Assembly (NCBI GenBank): GCA_020848545.1
Contig: JADLHZ010000001.1
Coordinates: forward strand, 1-57,067
Direction of reading: 5' to 3'
Origin: Deltaproteobacteria bacterium
GTDB taxonomy: Bacteria; Myxococcota; JADLHZ01
DNA length: 57,067 bases
Shown: positions 16,666 through 24,497 of the stretch, in pieces
How the letters are laid out: each line of letters starts with the position of its first letter
Position numbering within the stretch: position 1 is the first letter of the stretch
Program-made: the position numbers and the translations under genes
Notes under the pieces: generated by a model
What the model saw: only the letters and a program-made list of their open reading frames with translations
Told to the model about the DNA's origin: nothing
Databases searched by the model: none

Positions 16666-17526
16666 ATGTTGACCACCACCATCGCCGTCTTTGTGTTGGG
16701 TGCGGCGCAAGAAACCCCGGAAGCCGTTCGCAAGGTGCAGATCACGAACGACAACCGCGCCAAGCACATTCAAGTGAACGTTGGCCCTAACCGCATCACG
16801 TCCGTACGTCTGAGCCGCCCGTTCAATCCGAAGACGCTCTTTTGCGGCGACACGAGCCGCTTCGTCGTTCAGCCCCTCGACGAGAGCCAGATCACCATCA
16901 AGGGGGTCTCGGCCGACATCGGTAAGGACACGAACTGTAACCTCCTCACGCAAACGGCCATCCCGGTCGCGCTCACGCTCGTGATGGTCGAGCCTAAGAA
17001 GGCCGATGCCTTTGTCGACTTGGTCTTCGCCCTGCCGGACCTCCCAACGAGCGAAGTCGATTTGTCGCGGCGGATGCAGCAGCTCGAAACGGCGGCCGAT
17101 GAACGAGTCGTCGCTGCCGTGCGCGAGTGCAAAGACAAGAACGAACTCGCGCTGGTGCAGCGCGCCGCCGACGCCATCGTCGCGCGACACATCGACGAGC
17201 GCGCGATCCACGCTGACGTGATCCTCACGGTCAAAGACTTCGTCAAAGTCGGCAACCGCGGCATCATCCGCTTCGAGCTCGACAACCAGTCGCGCGAAGC
17301 GTTCTCAGCCGGAGAGGTAAAGCTCGAATTTTCAGCGTCCGGAAAGACTCCGGTCACCGTCGAGACCATCGTCCATTACAAACAGCCCGTCATCGACCGA
17401 AACGAGAGCACGTTCGGCGCCTTGAGCTTCGACATGTACCAGCTGAGCGAAGGGGCGAAGTTCACGCTCCAGGTCATGGAAAAGAGCGGCGCGCGCCATC
17501 CGAAGGTGACGGGCCTTCGTCTCTAA
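16666..17526 (+). CDS. virB9-like: VirB9-like outer-membrane-complex protein of DUF2381 type
   Basis: A GAGGAGA site precedes the ATG at 16666. After a short hydrophobic N-terminus (MLTTTIAVFVLGAAQ) comes a beta-rich domain whose QITIKGVSADIGKDTNCNLLTQT segment matches the VirB9/TraK N-terminal pattern (IKP..-D-TNL-x-V-T-T). The C-terminal half, ending PKVTGLRL, resembles DUF2381 (TIGR02268), a paralogous family of myxobacteria. It occupies the VirB9 position between VirB8 and the kinase-VirB10 gene. VirB9 proteins bind VirB10 and VirB7 in the outer-membrane ring. No VirB7 lipoprotein gene was found nearby. The combined VirB9/DUF2381 view is my inference. Confidence 0.65.
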   Translation: MLTTTIAVFVLGAAQETPEAVRKVQITNDNRAKHIQVNVGPNRITSVRLSRPFNPKTLFCGDTSRFVVQPLDESQITIKGVSADIGKDTNCNLLTQTAIPVALTLVMVEPKKADAFVDLVFALPDLPTSEVDLSRRMQQLETAADERVVAAVRECKDKNELALVQRAADAIVARHIDERAIHADVILTVKDFVKVGNRGIIRFELDNQSREAFSAGEVKLEFSASGKTPVTVETIVHYKQPVIDRNESTFGALSFDMYQLSEGAKFTLQVMEKSGARHPKVTGLRL

Positions 17527-17572
17527 AATCGCCGATTTGACGCAATAAGCCGTCGCTTTTTGACTTGCGCGA

Positions 17573-17584
17573 TTTGCACGCAAA
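17573..17584. promoter_or_regulatory. TTTGC-NN-GCAAA palindrome upstream of the XRE gene
   Basis: TTTGCACGCAAA (17573-17584) is a perfect 5+5 palindrome with a 2-bp centre, and GCAAATGCAAA follows at once. It lies 21 bp before the ATG of the XRE-type regulator and could be its operator, giving autoregulation inside the secretion operon. Confidence 0.35.
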
Positions 17585-17604
17585 TGCAAACGGGACCGCC
17601 ACTC

Positions 17605-17916
17605 ATGTCTAATAAACGCTTAAGCAAGGACGCGGGGCATTCGGCAGGAAAGTCGCTCAGACAGATGCGTGTCGCCGCAGGACTGAGCCAACTTCAGCTC
17701 GGCACGAAGCTCGGCATTCACAACGCCCAGCTGTCGAAGATGGAAGTCGGGCGCATCAAAGTGCCACTCACCGCGCTGCTCTCTGCCGCGAAGATTTGCG
17801 GCTTTCGCGTCGCCCTCTTGCCCGAGCGCGGCGAGCCAATCCTCGTCGAAGCCCCACAGCGCTACGTCCGCTCCGGCCAGGGGCGACGTCGATCATCGGA
17901 GTCGAGCCATGCATGA
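17605..17916 (+). CDS. XRE-family helix-turn-helix regulator
   Basis: The ATG at 17605 gives a 103-residue protein with a Cro/CI-type helix-turn-helix at about residues 15-70 (LRQMRVAAGLSQLQLGTKLG, then AQLSKMEVGRIKVPLTALL). The C-terminus (YVRSGQGRRRSSESSHA) is basic and Ser-rich. It overlaps the start of the kinase-VirB10 gene by 8 bp, so the two are co-translated. A regulator embedded between the VirB9-like gene and a kinase could repress the operon and be a phosphorylation target; both ideas are inference. Longer starts are in frame but run through the palindrome at 17573. Confidence 0.75.
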   Translation: MSNKRLSKDAGHSAGKSLRQMRVAAGLSQLQLGTKLGIHNAQLSKMEVGRIKVPLTALLSAAKICGFRVALLPERGEPILVEAPQRYVRSGQGRRRSSESSHA

Positions 17917-20089
17917 GTTCCATCAAGACGATGTGATCGCAGAGCGCTATCAGATCCTCGAAGAGATCGGCCGCGGCGGATTTGGGACCGTCTACAAGGC
18001 GCGGCACCTAAAGCTCGAGTGCGACCTCGCCGTGAAGACGATGCAGCTCGACCACGCCGAGCTGACAAACCGCGAGGCACCAGCAGCCTTCGAGCGCTTC
18101 AAGAAGGAAGCCCAGGCGCTGACGAAGCTCGCCCACACCGGAATCGTTCAAGTTATCGATTTCGGCTTCGCGAGTGAGAGCACGCCGTATCTCGTCATGA
18201 AGTACGCGCCGGGGCTCCCGCTCCTCAAATGGGGCGAGCAGACCTCGCCGACCATCAAGCAGTGGCTCACCGTGTTTCGAAAAATCTTCGAGGCGCTCGA
18301 ACACGCGCACGAGCAGAACATCATCCACCGCGATCTGAAGTCCTCGAACGTGCTCGTCAGCGGCACCGCCGACAAGCCGAAGGTCTCGATCATCGATTGG
18401 GGCATCGCCTACTCGCCAGGGAGCGCGCGTCTTACGCAAGCAGAGGGCGTGATCGGTACCCTCGGTTACATCGATCCCATCAATCTCAATCGCCCGAGCG
18501 CCGAGTTCGTTCCGCAAAGCGACTTCTACGCGGTGGGCGGGCTGCTCTACGAAGCTCTTTGCAAACGCGTGCCGTTTAAGTTCACAGACGACATGTCGCC
18601 ACTCGCGCGCCGGTCCGTGCTCGCGCACAACGAGGTCGAGAGGCCTCGCCTCGCAAACGCCGACGTGTCCGGCCTGCTCGAGCGCTTCATCCTCCGCTTG
18701 ATGGCAACCGAACGCGACCTTCGGCCGCCAACGGCGCGCGCGGCGATCGTCATCATCGAAAAACTCCTCGCAGACGAGCACTTCGACATCGACGACATCT
18801 ACGCCATGCACCCGTTCGTCGCCCCGAGCGTTGAGGTTCCAGCGGTGAGCTCAGCGCCGCCCGGCGCAGCGCCGGTCACTGGCGACGACGCAAATCGCCG
18901 TCTTGCCGAACAACTCGAAGCGGCGAAGGCGAAAGCCGATTCGGTCGAGTCAAAGAAGACAGTCCCGCTCAACGTGCCAAACGCCCTCGGAAAGGGCGCG
19001 CTCGACCTCTCTGCCATCGGCAGCAAGCAGAAGCAGCCCGAGGAGCGCCCGGCGTCCTTTGAAAACAACGCGGAGAAGCTCGGGCTCACAATCGCTCCGC
19101 AAGAGCGCAAGCGCCTCCACCCCCTGGTGCTTCCGATCGCGGCAGCCGCAGTTGCCGTCGTTGCAACGTTGATCATGACGGACGCGCTGCGAAGCGGGCG
19201 ATCGATGGGGCCTGCTCAAGCACCCTCCTTTGTCCCCCACCCTGTCAGCGTCGCCGATCTCGAGACGAAGAAGGACGAAACCACCCTCGCGAAGTTTGCG
19301 CCCGAGGAACCAAAAACGAACGCGCTCAGCGGACTCTCGCCCGAGATCAAGGCCAACTACCCCCAGAGCCTCGGCGGCGACGCTCCTCCCGGTCCGGTCG
19401 GAACCTTGGCCGGACACGGTGGCAGCAAACGCAAGCACGCCGTCGAGGACGACGAACGGGAAGAGCCTCGCGAGAAGAAGCGCGAAGAGTTTGACCGCAC
19501 CCTTCGGCCGGCCGGCAGCGTCGCGTCGGATCGAGACAGAACGCCCGACGACCCTCGCAACAACCGCCTCGCTATTCCGCACAACACCGAGGCCGATGTC
19601 CGTCTCATCGATACGCTCGACACCTCGAACGATGAGCCCGTCCGGGCCGAGCTCGTTCGGTCGCTGTCGCTCAACGGCAACGTCGTCCTTCCTATCGGCG
19701 CCATTTTGTGGGGCAAGACGCAGCTTCGCTATCAGCGGGCGCAGGTTCGCTTCGATCGCGTTGTCCTTCCAAACGGCGAAGAGCGGCGCATCAACGCCAC
19801 GGCTGTCACGAGCGATGGTCGAGACGGCATCGAGGGCGGCCGATTCGAGTTTGGCGACCCGCCTGACAACAAGGCGCAGCAGAAGGTGCTCCGCGCCGTT
19901 GGTACCGTTGCCGCCGAAACCGTCAGCTCCCTGATCCCCGGAACCGATGGCCTCTCGCGCAGTGCCCAACAGCTTTCGCAAGACGAGATCCGCGATGCCG
20001 CGAACACGAAGCCCGACAACCCGAAGTCGCGCAATCGCGTCGTCGTTCAACGCAAGACTCAGTTCTCCATCCGTTTCACCACCCAATGA
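17909..20089 (+). CDS. Ser/Thr protein kinase fused to a VirB10-like channel domain
   Basis: Residues 1-290 form a eukaryotic-like kinase: glycine loop GRGGFGTV (21-28), ATP lysine K43, catalytic HRDLKSSN (140-147) and metal-binding D163 in a DWG variant of DFG, so it should be active. After a charged Ala-rich linker (about 300-400) there is one membrane span (406-424). A long polar Pro/Lys/Glu linker then leads to a C-terminal domain (about 565-726) that reads as VirB10/TrbI. That domain has VRAELVRSLSLNGNVVLPIG, ILWGKTQ and a DRVVLPNGEERRINATAV segment. VirB10 spans inner to outer membrane and senses ATP use by VirB4 and VirD4. The order cytoplasmic kinase, membrane span, periplasmic VirB10 is topologically correct. 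The gene sits where virB10 belongs, after VirB8 and VirB9. A stand-alone virB10 gene is absent. Confidence 0.82.
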   Translation: MHEFHQDDVIAERYQILEEIGRGGFGTVYKARHLKLECDLAVKTMQLDHAELTNREAPAAFERFKKEAQALTKLAHTGIVQVIDFGFASESTPYLVMKYAPGLPLLKWGEQTSPTIKQWLTVFRKIFEALEHAHEQNIIHRDLKSSNVLVSGTADKPKVSIIDWGIAYSPGSARLTQAEGVIGTLGYIDPINLNRPSAEFVPQSDFYAVGGLLYEALCKRVPFKFTDDMSPLARRSVLAHNEVERPRLANADVSGLLERFILRLMATERDLRPPTARAAIVIIEKLLADEHFDIDDIYAMHPFVAPSVEVPAVSSAPPGAAPVTGDDANRRLAEQLEAAKAKADSVESKKTVPLNVPNALGKGALDLSAIGSKQKQPEERPASFENNAEKLGLTIAPQERKRLHPLVLPIAAAAVAVVATLIMTDALRSGRSMGPAQAPSFVPHPVSVADLETKKDETTLAKFAPEEPKTNALSGLSPEIKANYPQSLGGDAPPGPVGTLAGHGGSKRKHAVEDDEREEPREKKREEFDRTLRPAGSVASDRDRTPDDPRNNRLAIPHNTEADVRLIDTLDTSNDEPVRAELVRSLSLNGNVVLPIGAILWGKTQLRYQRAQVRFDRVVLPNGEERRINATAVTSDGRDGIEGGRFEFGDPPDNKAQQKVLRAVGTVAAETVSSLIPGTDGLSRSAQQLSQDEIRDAANTKPDNPKSRNRVVVQRKTQFSIRFTTQ

Positions 20090-20102
20090 CGATAGATTGT
20101 TT

Positions 20103-20131
20103 TTGTGTGTGACTTCTTGCAATTTATTACA
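20103..20131 (+). promoter_or_regulatory. Promoter of the surface-protein operon, matching that of the secretion operon
   Basis: TTGTGT (20103-20108), 16 bp, then TATTAC (20125-20130), with the block TTGCAATTTATTACAA. It matches the element at 6542-6571 in hexamers, spacer length and the 16-bp block (one base differs). The leader to the GTG at 20153 is again about 16 nt. Confidence 0.55.
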
Positions 20132-20152
20132 AGATAGGACATTAGCTCGCTC

Positions 20153-20806
20153 GTGATTTCGTTTCGCTCATGGATCCAAGCACTGCTCACTGCCGCCACG
20201 CTGGTTGCGTGGTCAGGCAGCGCGAGCGCCCATCAGCGCGAATTCGGCATCAGCATTCAGCCCGCCTTCGCTGGTTTTCCTGCCGTCGCCGACCCGAACT
20301 CACAGCCCGGACTCGCCCTCACCGCAGGGGGCGGCATCGGCCTCGAGTTCTATCCGCTCAAGTACATGGCGATCGTTTCTCGGCTCGCCTACACGCACGC
20401 GCTCACCACCACGACGATCGGCCAAGCGACGTTCAACAACGAAGCCGGCTTCCCTCGCACCGGAGACTACTACTTCAAGCAGAGCACGGCCTTCGCCTCG
20501 CTCGGCCTGCGCCTTGAGACACCGTCGTGGTGGCTGCCGGTCCAATTCCACATCGGCGTCGGCGGCGGGTTCGCGTTGTCCATCCAAACGGAACGAAAGC
20601 TCCTCGCTGACGGACAAGACCTGCGGATTCCCCTCAACGACATCGTGAAGGTGGCGCCGATCATACCGGTGACCACGGGGCTTTTCGTCAGGGTCGCGAG
20701 CCAGGTGCGCTTCGATCTCGACGGAACGCTGTTCGTCTTCCCCCAAAACCCCGTGCTCGTCGGCTTCGGCATCACGCTCGCGCTGACGTTTCTTTTCTAC
20801 ACGTGA
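20153..20806 (+). CDS. Outer-membrane beta-barrel-like protein
   Basis: A GTG start gives a clear signal peptide (MISFRSWIQALLTAATLVAW then SGSASA-HQ). The mature part, about 190 residues, has alternating hydrophobic strands (MAIVSRLAYTHAL, FASLGLRLETPSW, VQFHIGVGGGFALSIQ) and ends in an aromatic residue region (ITLALTFLFYT), as outer-membrane barrels do. It is the first gene after the secretion operon under a look-alike promoter. It may anchor the following lipoproteins or widen the outer-membrane exit. The exact family is not recognised. Confidence 0.6.
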   Translation: MISFRSWIQALLTAATLVAWSGSASAHQREFGISIQPAFAGFPAVADPNSQPGLALTAGGGIGLEFYPLKYMAIVSRLAYTHALTTTTIGQATFNNEAGFPRTGDYYFKQSTAFASLGLRLETPSWWLPVQFHIGVGGGFALSIQTERKLLADGQDLRIPLNDIVKVAPIIPVTTGLFVRVASQVRFDLDGTLFVFPQNPVLVGFGITLALTFLFYT

Positions 20807-20818
20807 AGGTGCGTTGAG

Positions 20819-23728
20819 ATGTTGGCTAGCAACAAGACGACCATCGTTCTCGCCGCAACGCTCGCGCTGCAGGGCGGCTGCAAACCAGAGTCTCGGCCTA
20901 TCGCCACGAAGGTCACGGGTCAGGCGGTCGCGCTCTCTCCGATCGTTTCCGCCCAGGCGCGCGCGCTCTTGCTGCACGAAAGTGGCCCGGAAGTATTGAG
21001 CGAGACCCTCACCGACGCCGAAGGAAAGTTCGAGCTCGACCTCAAAGACGCCATCGGTACGGTGGTGATCGAGATCGTCGGGACTGCGGGCGGCGAGACG
21101 AAGGAACCGATCTCCGGAAACGCCGTCCAGCTCTCGTACACCGACAGATTCGCGACGATCCTCGCGGGCGTAAAGCCCGGAAAAACCTACGACGGCATCC
21201 AAGTCAGCGTCTGGTCCACGCTCATCGAAGCGCGGGCGCGCTGGGACATCGAGAAGAACGGCCGCCCTGCCGACGAGGCACTCGTCGATACCGTCTCGCT
21301 CTTTACGTCGCATTTTGGCGGCGTCCCTTTCATCGACGGCGCTGCGCCGCCGCTCGACCCAAGCGCCGGACCGGTCAACGGTCTCAGCTCGGGCGCCGTG
21401 CATGGTTTTCTCACCACGGCGGTCGCGGCGATGGGCAACGAGCTCAGCCGTCGACTCCGACTCACCGAGGGTATCCGCCTCAACACCGTCTCCACGACGA
21501 TGATGCTCGCCGATGACCTTTGCGACGGCGTCTTCGATGGCGTTGGAAAGAGCGGCAAGATCATCATCGTCGATGAGGAGGCGCTCGACCTCGAGGCTTC
21601 GCGCTTGTTTCTCGCTGGTGCGCTCGGCACCTTCATGACCTCCGACAAGAACCGCTCTGGGCTCGCGCTCTCCGATCTCACCGCGCTCATCAACGCCGTC
21701 GCGTCCGATACGTCGATTCTCTACGGGCTGAAGCCGAGCATCGCCGTAAGCGAGGGCGACGGGCCCAAGATCACGCTGACCGGGCCGATCTCCGGAAACA
21801 CCTTGCGCGACCAGGTGGTGATTTCCGGCAAGGCGGAAAGCCCGAGTGGCGTCGCTGGCGTCGAGATCTTCCTCGACGACAACAAGATGAGCGGCGGCGA
21901 TCGCCAGAGCGTGAGCGAAGTAACCTGGGCGCTCACTTCGGAGCTGACCGACGGTTTTCACGTCGTCAAAGTCACCGCGCGCGACTCAGCGGGAAAGCAC
22001 AGCTCCCTGACCGTGACGTTTCAGTCGGACAAGACGCCCCCGACGATCAAGTTCGGCTACTGCCTCTCCTACAACGACAGAGAGCGGCCTTCTTTGCCGT
22101 TCTACAACGCGCCCATAGGCGCGTATGATTGGCGCTCCCCTGCCCCACCCGATCCCGACTGCACTGCGGCAGCTTTGGAAGACGCCGACCCCGTCTATGT
22201 GTTTCGTTCTTTCGCCGAGCTCGCCAAGGCGCCCAGCACCAGCTCCCGCCTCGCGTTCGTCCCCGAGGACGATGGCCCGATCGCCACCGCACAACCCGAC
22301 ATCATTTTCGAGGCCAGCGTTTGGCGCGGCAGCAAGCAGGTCGGCAACGCAGCTCGGGTCAAAGCACGGACAAACGAATCGTCGCGCGAGGTTGCACTCT
22401 CGTCGACGCTCTTCGGCGCCGACTTCTTGAATGTCTCGCCGCGTGACCTGCTCGAGCTGCGCGTCGCCGCCGTCGATGCGCTCGGCAACGAAGTGACAAA
22501 GACTTACCACTTCTCGATCGATTTCTTGCCGGCGCCCCTGCTCGTGACGGAAGCCACGCCGAACGCGGCATCGTCCGAGCGCGTCGAGTCCTATACGTTC
22601 GGCGCTGGCAACGTCACCCAGCTCTTCGATCCTGGCGCAGGCCTCCCTGTAGGGCTGCTCATCGCCAAGCGCTACAACATCACGAACCCATCGGATCGGT
22701 CGGTGGCACTGCGCTTTGCAATGACGCCATATGCGCAGCCGAGCGCGAGCTACTCGGAGTGGGTGGGCTTCGTCGTCGGCGAACGTCTCGGCGCTGGCAC
22801 GAAGACTCAGGTGCAGGTCGCGCCGACCGCGGCGGAGCTCCCTCCACCAGAGGTTGCGGTTCCATTCGACTGCTACAACAGCGATCCCGCCGAGTACCTC
22901 GCCCGAGCGAGTCTTCAGAACGCCGCAAAGGTCGTCGCGGTCACCGATGGCGCGACGACCTGCATCGACTCGAACTCCCTGCTCACAGAGCAACCCGTCG
23001 CCACAACAAGCTCATCTTGGACGTATCGGGTACATACGCCCTCTGGCGAGCTTCGCTTCGCGAAGAATGGCGACTACGTCGTCGAGCCCGGCGAAACGCT
23101 TCAGGTCTCGATCGGCTTTCCAAAACCGTTCTTCCCGGCGCGCACGATCAATGCCTGCGTCCCAAACTTCCGGCTCACCGACTACGTCGGCCACACGGGC
23201 GGGCGTTACTCGATGTACTACGAGCTCTACGGCTACTCGCCCGAGACCTTCGTCGCGCCGTTCGGCGTTTTCTCATCCGTAAGACGCTTGGGCGGCAACA
23301 GCAGCGCCGCCACGACCTGGGACGGACCAGGCTGGACCGATTGTTCAGGCGTAAACTGCACGGGCCCCGGTTGCCGCGTCGAGGGCCAATACGAGTATCG
23401 ACTGCGCGTCGCGGCTGCACTCGGCAGCGCCGATTACTGCTTCGTTCAGGGTTGCGGTGACAGCTGTCCCTACAACAACTGCCAGCGCCAGGCGTGGCGC
23501 GAATATCACGAGTACGCGCTGTCGAAGCTCACGCAGCCCTACCGCTTTTCGATTGCCGGCACGGCGTCCATCTCGACGTCCTCGCGCCTGACGACGAATC
23601 CCGACGTCAGCGACGTCCTCTTCAACTTGCCGAGCGAGACCTTCAACGTGAGCCACTCAGACAAGAGCGCGCGCTCGGTCTCGCCCGCCTTCGAATCAGT
23701 CGTCTTCACGAAAGGGACACTGCCGTGA
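20819..23728 (+). CDS. Giant surface lipoprotein, paralogue of the one at 24498
   Basis: The 969-residue precursor has a lipoprotein signal ending LQGG-C21. Domains, in order: a carboxypeptidase-regulatory or transthyretin-like segment (about 30-110, ALLLHESGPEVLSETLTDAEGKF); a helical domain (about 110-300); an Ig-like repeat (about 315-410, GPISGNTLRDQVVISG then GFHVVKVTARDSAGK); and a long beta-rich C-terminal part with several Cys pairs (DCSGVNCTGPGCRVEG and CFVQGCGDSCPYNNC). Such proteins act in adhesion or in cell-surface recognition. Its linkage to the transfer genes suggests mating-pair contact. The paralogue has the same domain plan. Confidence 0.65.
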   Translation: MLASNKTTIVLAATLALQGGCKPESRPIATKVTGQAVALSPIVSAQARALLLHESGPEVLSETLTDAEGKFELDLKDAIGTVVIEIVGTAGGETKEPISGNAVQLSYTDRFATILAGVKPGKTYDGIQVSVWSTLIEARARWDIEKNGRPADEALVDTVSLFTSHFGGVPFIDGAAPPLDPSAGPVNGLSSGAVHGFLTTAVAAMGNELSRRLRLTEGIRLNTVSTTMMLADDLCDGVFDGVGKSGKIIIVDEEALDLEASRLFLAGALGTFMTSDKNRSGLALSDLTALINAVASDTSILYGLKPSIAVSEGDGPKITLTGPISGNTLRDQVVISGKAESPSGVAGVEIFLDDNKMSGGDRQSVSEVTWALTSELTDGFHVVKVTARDSAGKHSSLTVTFQSDKTPPTIKFGYCLSYNDRERPSLPFYNAPIGAYDWRSPAPPDPDCTAAALEDADPVYVFRSFAELAKAPSTSSRLAFVPEDDGPIATAQPDIIFEASVWRGSKQVGNAARVKARTNESSREVALSSTLFGADFLNVSPRDLLELRVAAVDALGNEVTKTYHFSIDFLPAPLLVTEATPNAASSERVESYTFGAGNVTQLFDPGAGLPVGLLIAKRYNITNPSDRSVALRFAMTPYAQPSASYSEWVGFVVGERLGAGTKTQVQVAPTAAELPPPEVAVPFDCYNSDPAEYLARASLQNAAKVVAVTDGATTCIDSNSLLTEQPVATTSSSWTYRVHTPSGELRFAKNGDYVVEPGETLQVSIGFPKPFFPARTINACVPNFRLTDYVGHTGGRYSMYYELYGYSPETFVAPFGVFSSVRRLGGNSSAATTWDGPGWTDCSGVNCTGPGCRVEGQYEYRLRVAAALGSADYCFVQGCGDSCPYNNCQRQAWREYHEYALSKLTQPYRFSIAGTASISTSSRLTTNPDVSDVLFNLPSETFNVSHSDKSARSVSPAFESVVFTKGTLP

Positions 23729-24477
23729 TCCGTATTTCCTTCGCTTTGCTTCTTCTCACGAGCTGCACCGGCCTCACAGGTAGCGCTCAGCGCGGTGATA
23801 CCGGCGCACAGGGTCCGCAAGGAGAGCGCGGGCCAAAGGGCGACACGGGCTCCAAGGGTGACGCCGGTAGCGACGGTGTCTGCGACGCGTCCGCGTGCAC
23901 GTCGGTGACGAGTGTCAACGGCCTCGGCGGCGGCACGCTCACTGGTCAGCTCACCGTGCCGAGCGTCAACGTCACATCGTCCATCACCGTGGATTCAGGC
24001 TCCGCGCCGAACCCGCGAGGGATCGTCGTTGCTCGCGGCGGAAAGCAGACGTCGATCAACGGTTTCTATTGCGGAAAGACGAGCTTCAACGTGGACGGTC
24101 TTCTGAGCGATCAAACGCAAACTCAGCCACCGAATGGCATCCATGGTGTGCTCCGGCAGGCAAAGAATCATTGCGAGGTGGCTTGCAGTCACGCCGCTGC
24201 GCATCCCTGCTCGACGGGCGAGATCTTGCAGTCAATCCAGTTGGGTGGAGGATCAGCGACTTTCACGGCCAATGAGCCAAACGCGGCCGTGCCCATGCCT
24301 CCGTCGAATGGCTCGGCAGTTTATTGGGTGCTTCCCCCGGACGGCAACGCCGAGTGCTTCAGTTGGACCGGAGGAGGCACGACTCTTAAGGGCGTCGTCT
24401 ACAAGTTCATCGCAGATGAAGGCGCGTTTCTAAAAGAGAACTGCGATCAAGCGCATCCCCTCCTTTGCTGCCTGTGA
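23725..24477 (+). CDS. Collagen-like lipoprotein
   Basis: A GTG at 23725 overlaps the previous stop and gives a 250-residue lipoprotein (signal ISFALLLLTSC, Cys at 14). A short collagen-like tract of about nine Gly-X-Y triplets follows (GDTGAQGPQGERGPKG and on, about residues 24-50). The rest is a Ser/Thr- and Gly-rich globular part with Cys residues (GFYCGKTSF, HCEVACSHAA, LLCCL). Collagen-like stalks of this sort trimerise and display a tip domain on bacterial and phage surfaces. It lies between the two giant lipoproteins in one operon. Confidence 0.65.
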   Translation: MIRISFALLLLTSCTGLTGSAQRGDTGAQGPQGERGPKGDTGSKGDAGSDGVCDASACTSVTSVNGLGGGTLTGQLTVPSVNVTSSITVDSGSAPNPRGIVVARGGKQTSINGFYCGKTSFNVDGLLSDQTQTQPPNGIHGVLRQAKNHCEVACSHAAAHPCSTGEILQSIQLGGGSATFTANEPNAAVPMPPSNGSAVYWVLPPDGNAECFSWTGGGTTLKGVVYKFIADEGAFLKENCDQAHPLLCCL

Positions 24478-24497
24478 TCCCCATGACGGAGCTCTCC

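Noticed and set aside
18950-20122. 390-codon frame antisense to the kinase-VirB10 gene
   Set aside because: Codon-bias shadow; the plus-strand frame has complete kinase motifs and a VirB10-like end.
20300-21961. 553-codon frame antisense to the outer-membrane and lipoprotein genes
   Set aside because: High GC gives long antisense frames; it is Arg/Glu-rich with no motif, while the plus strand has signal peptides and domains.
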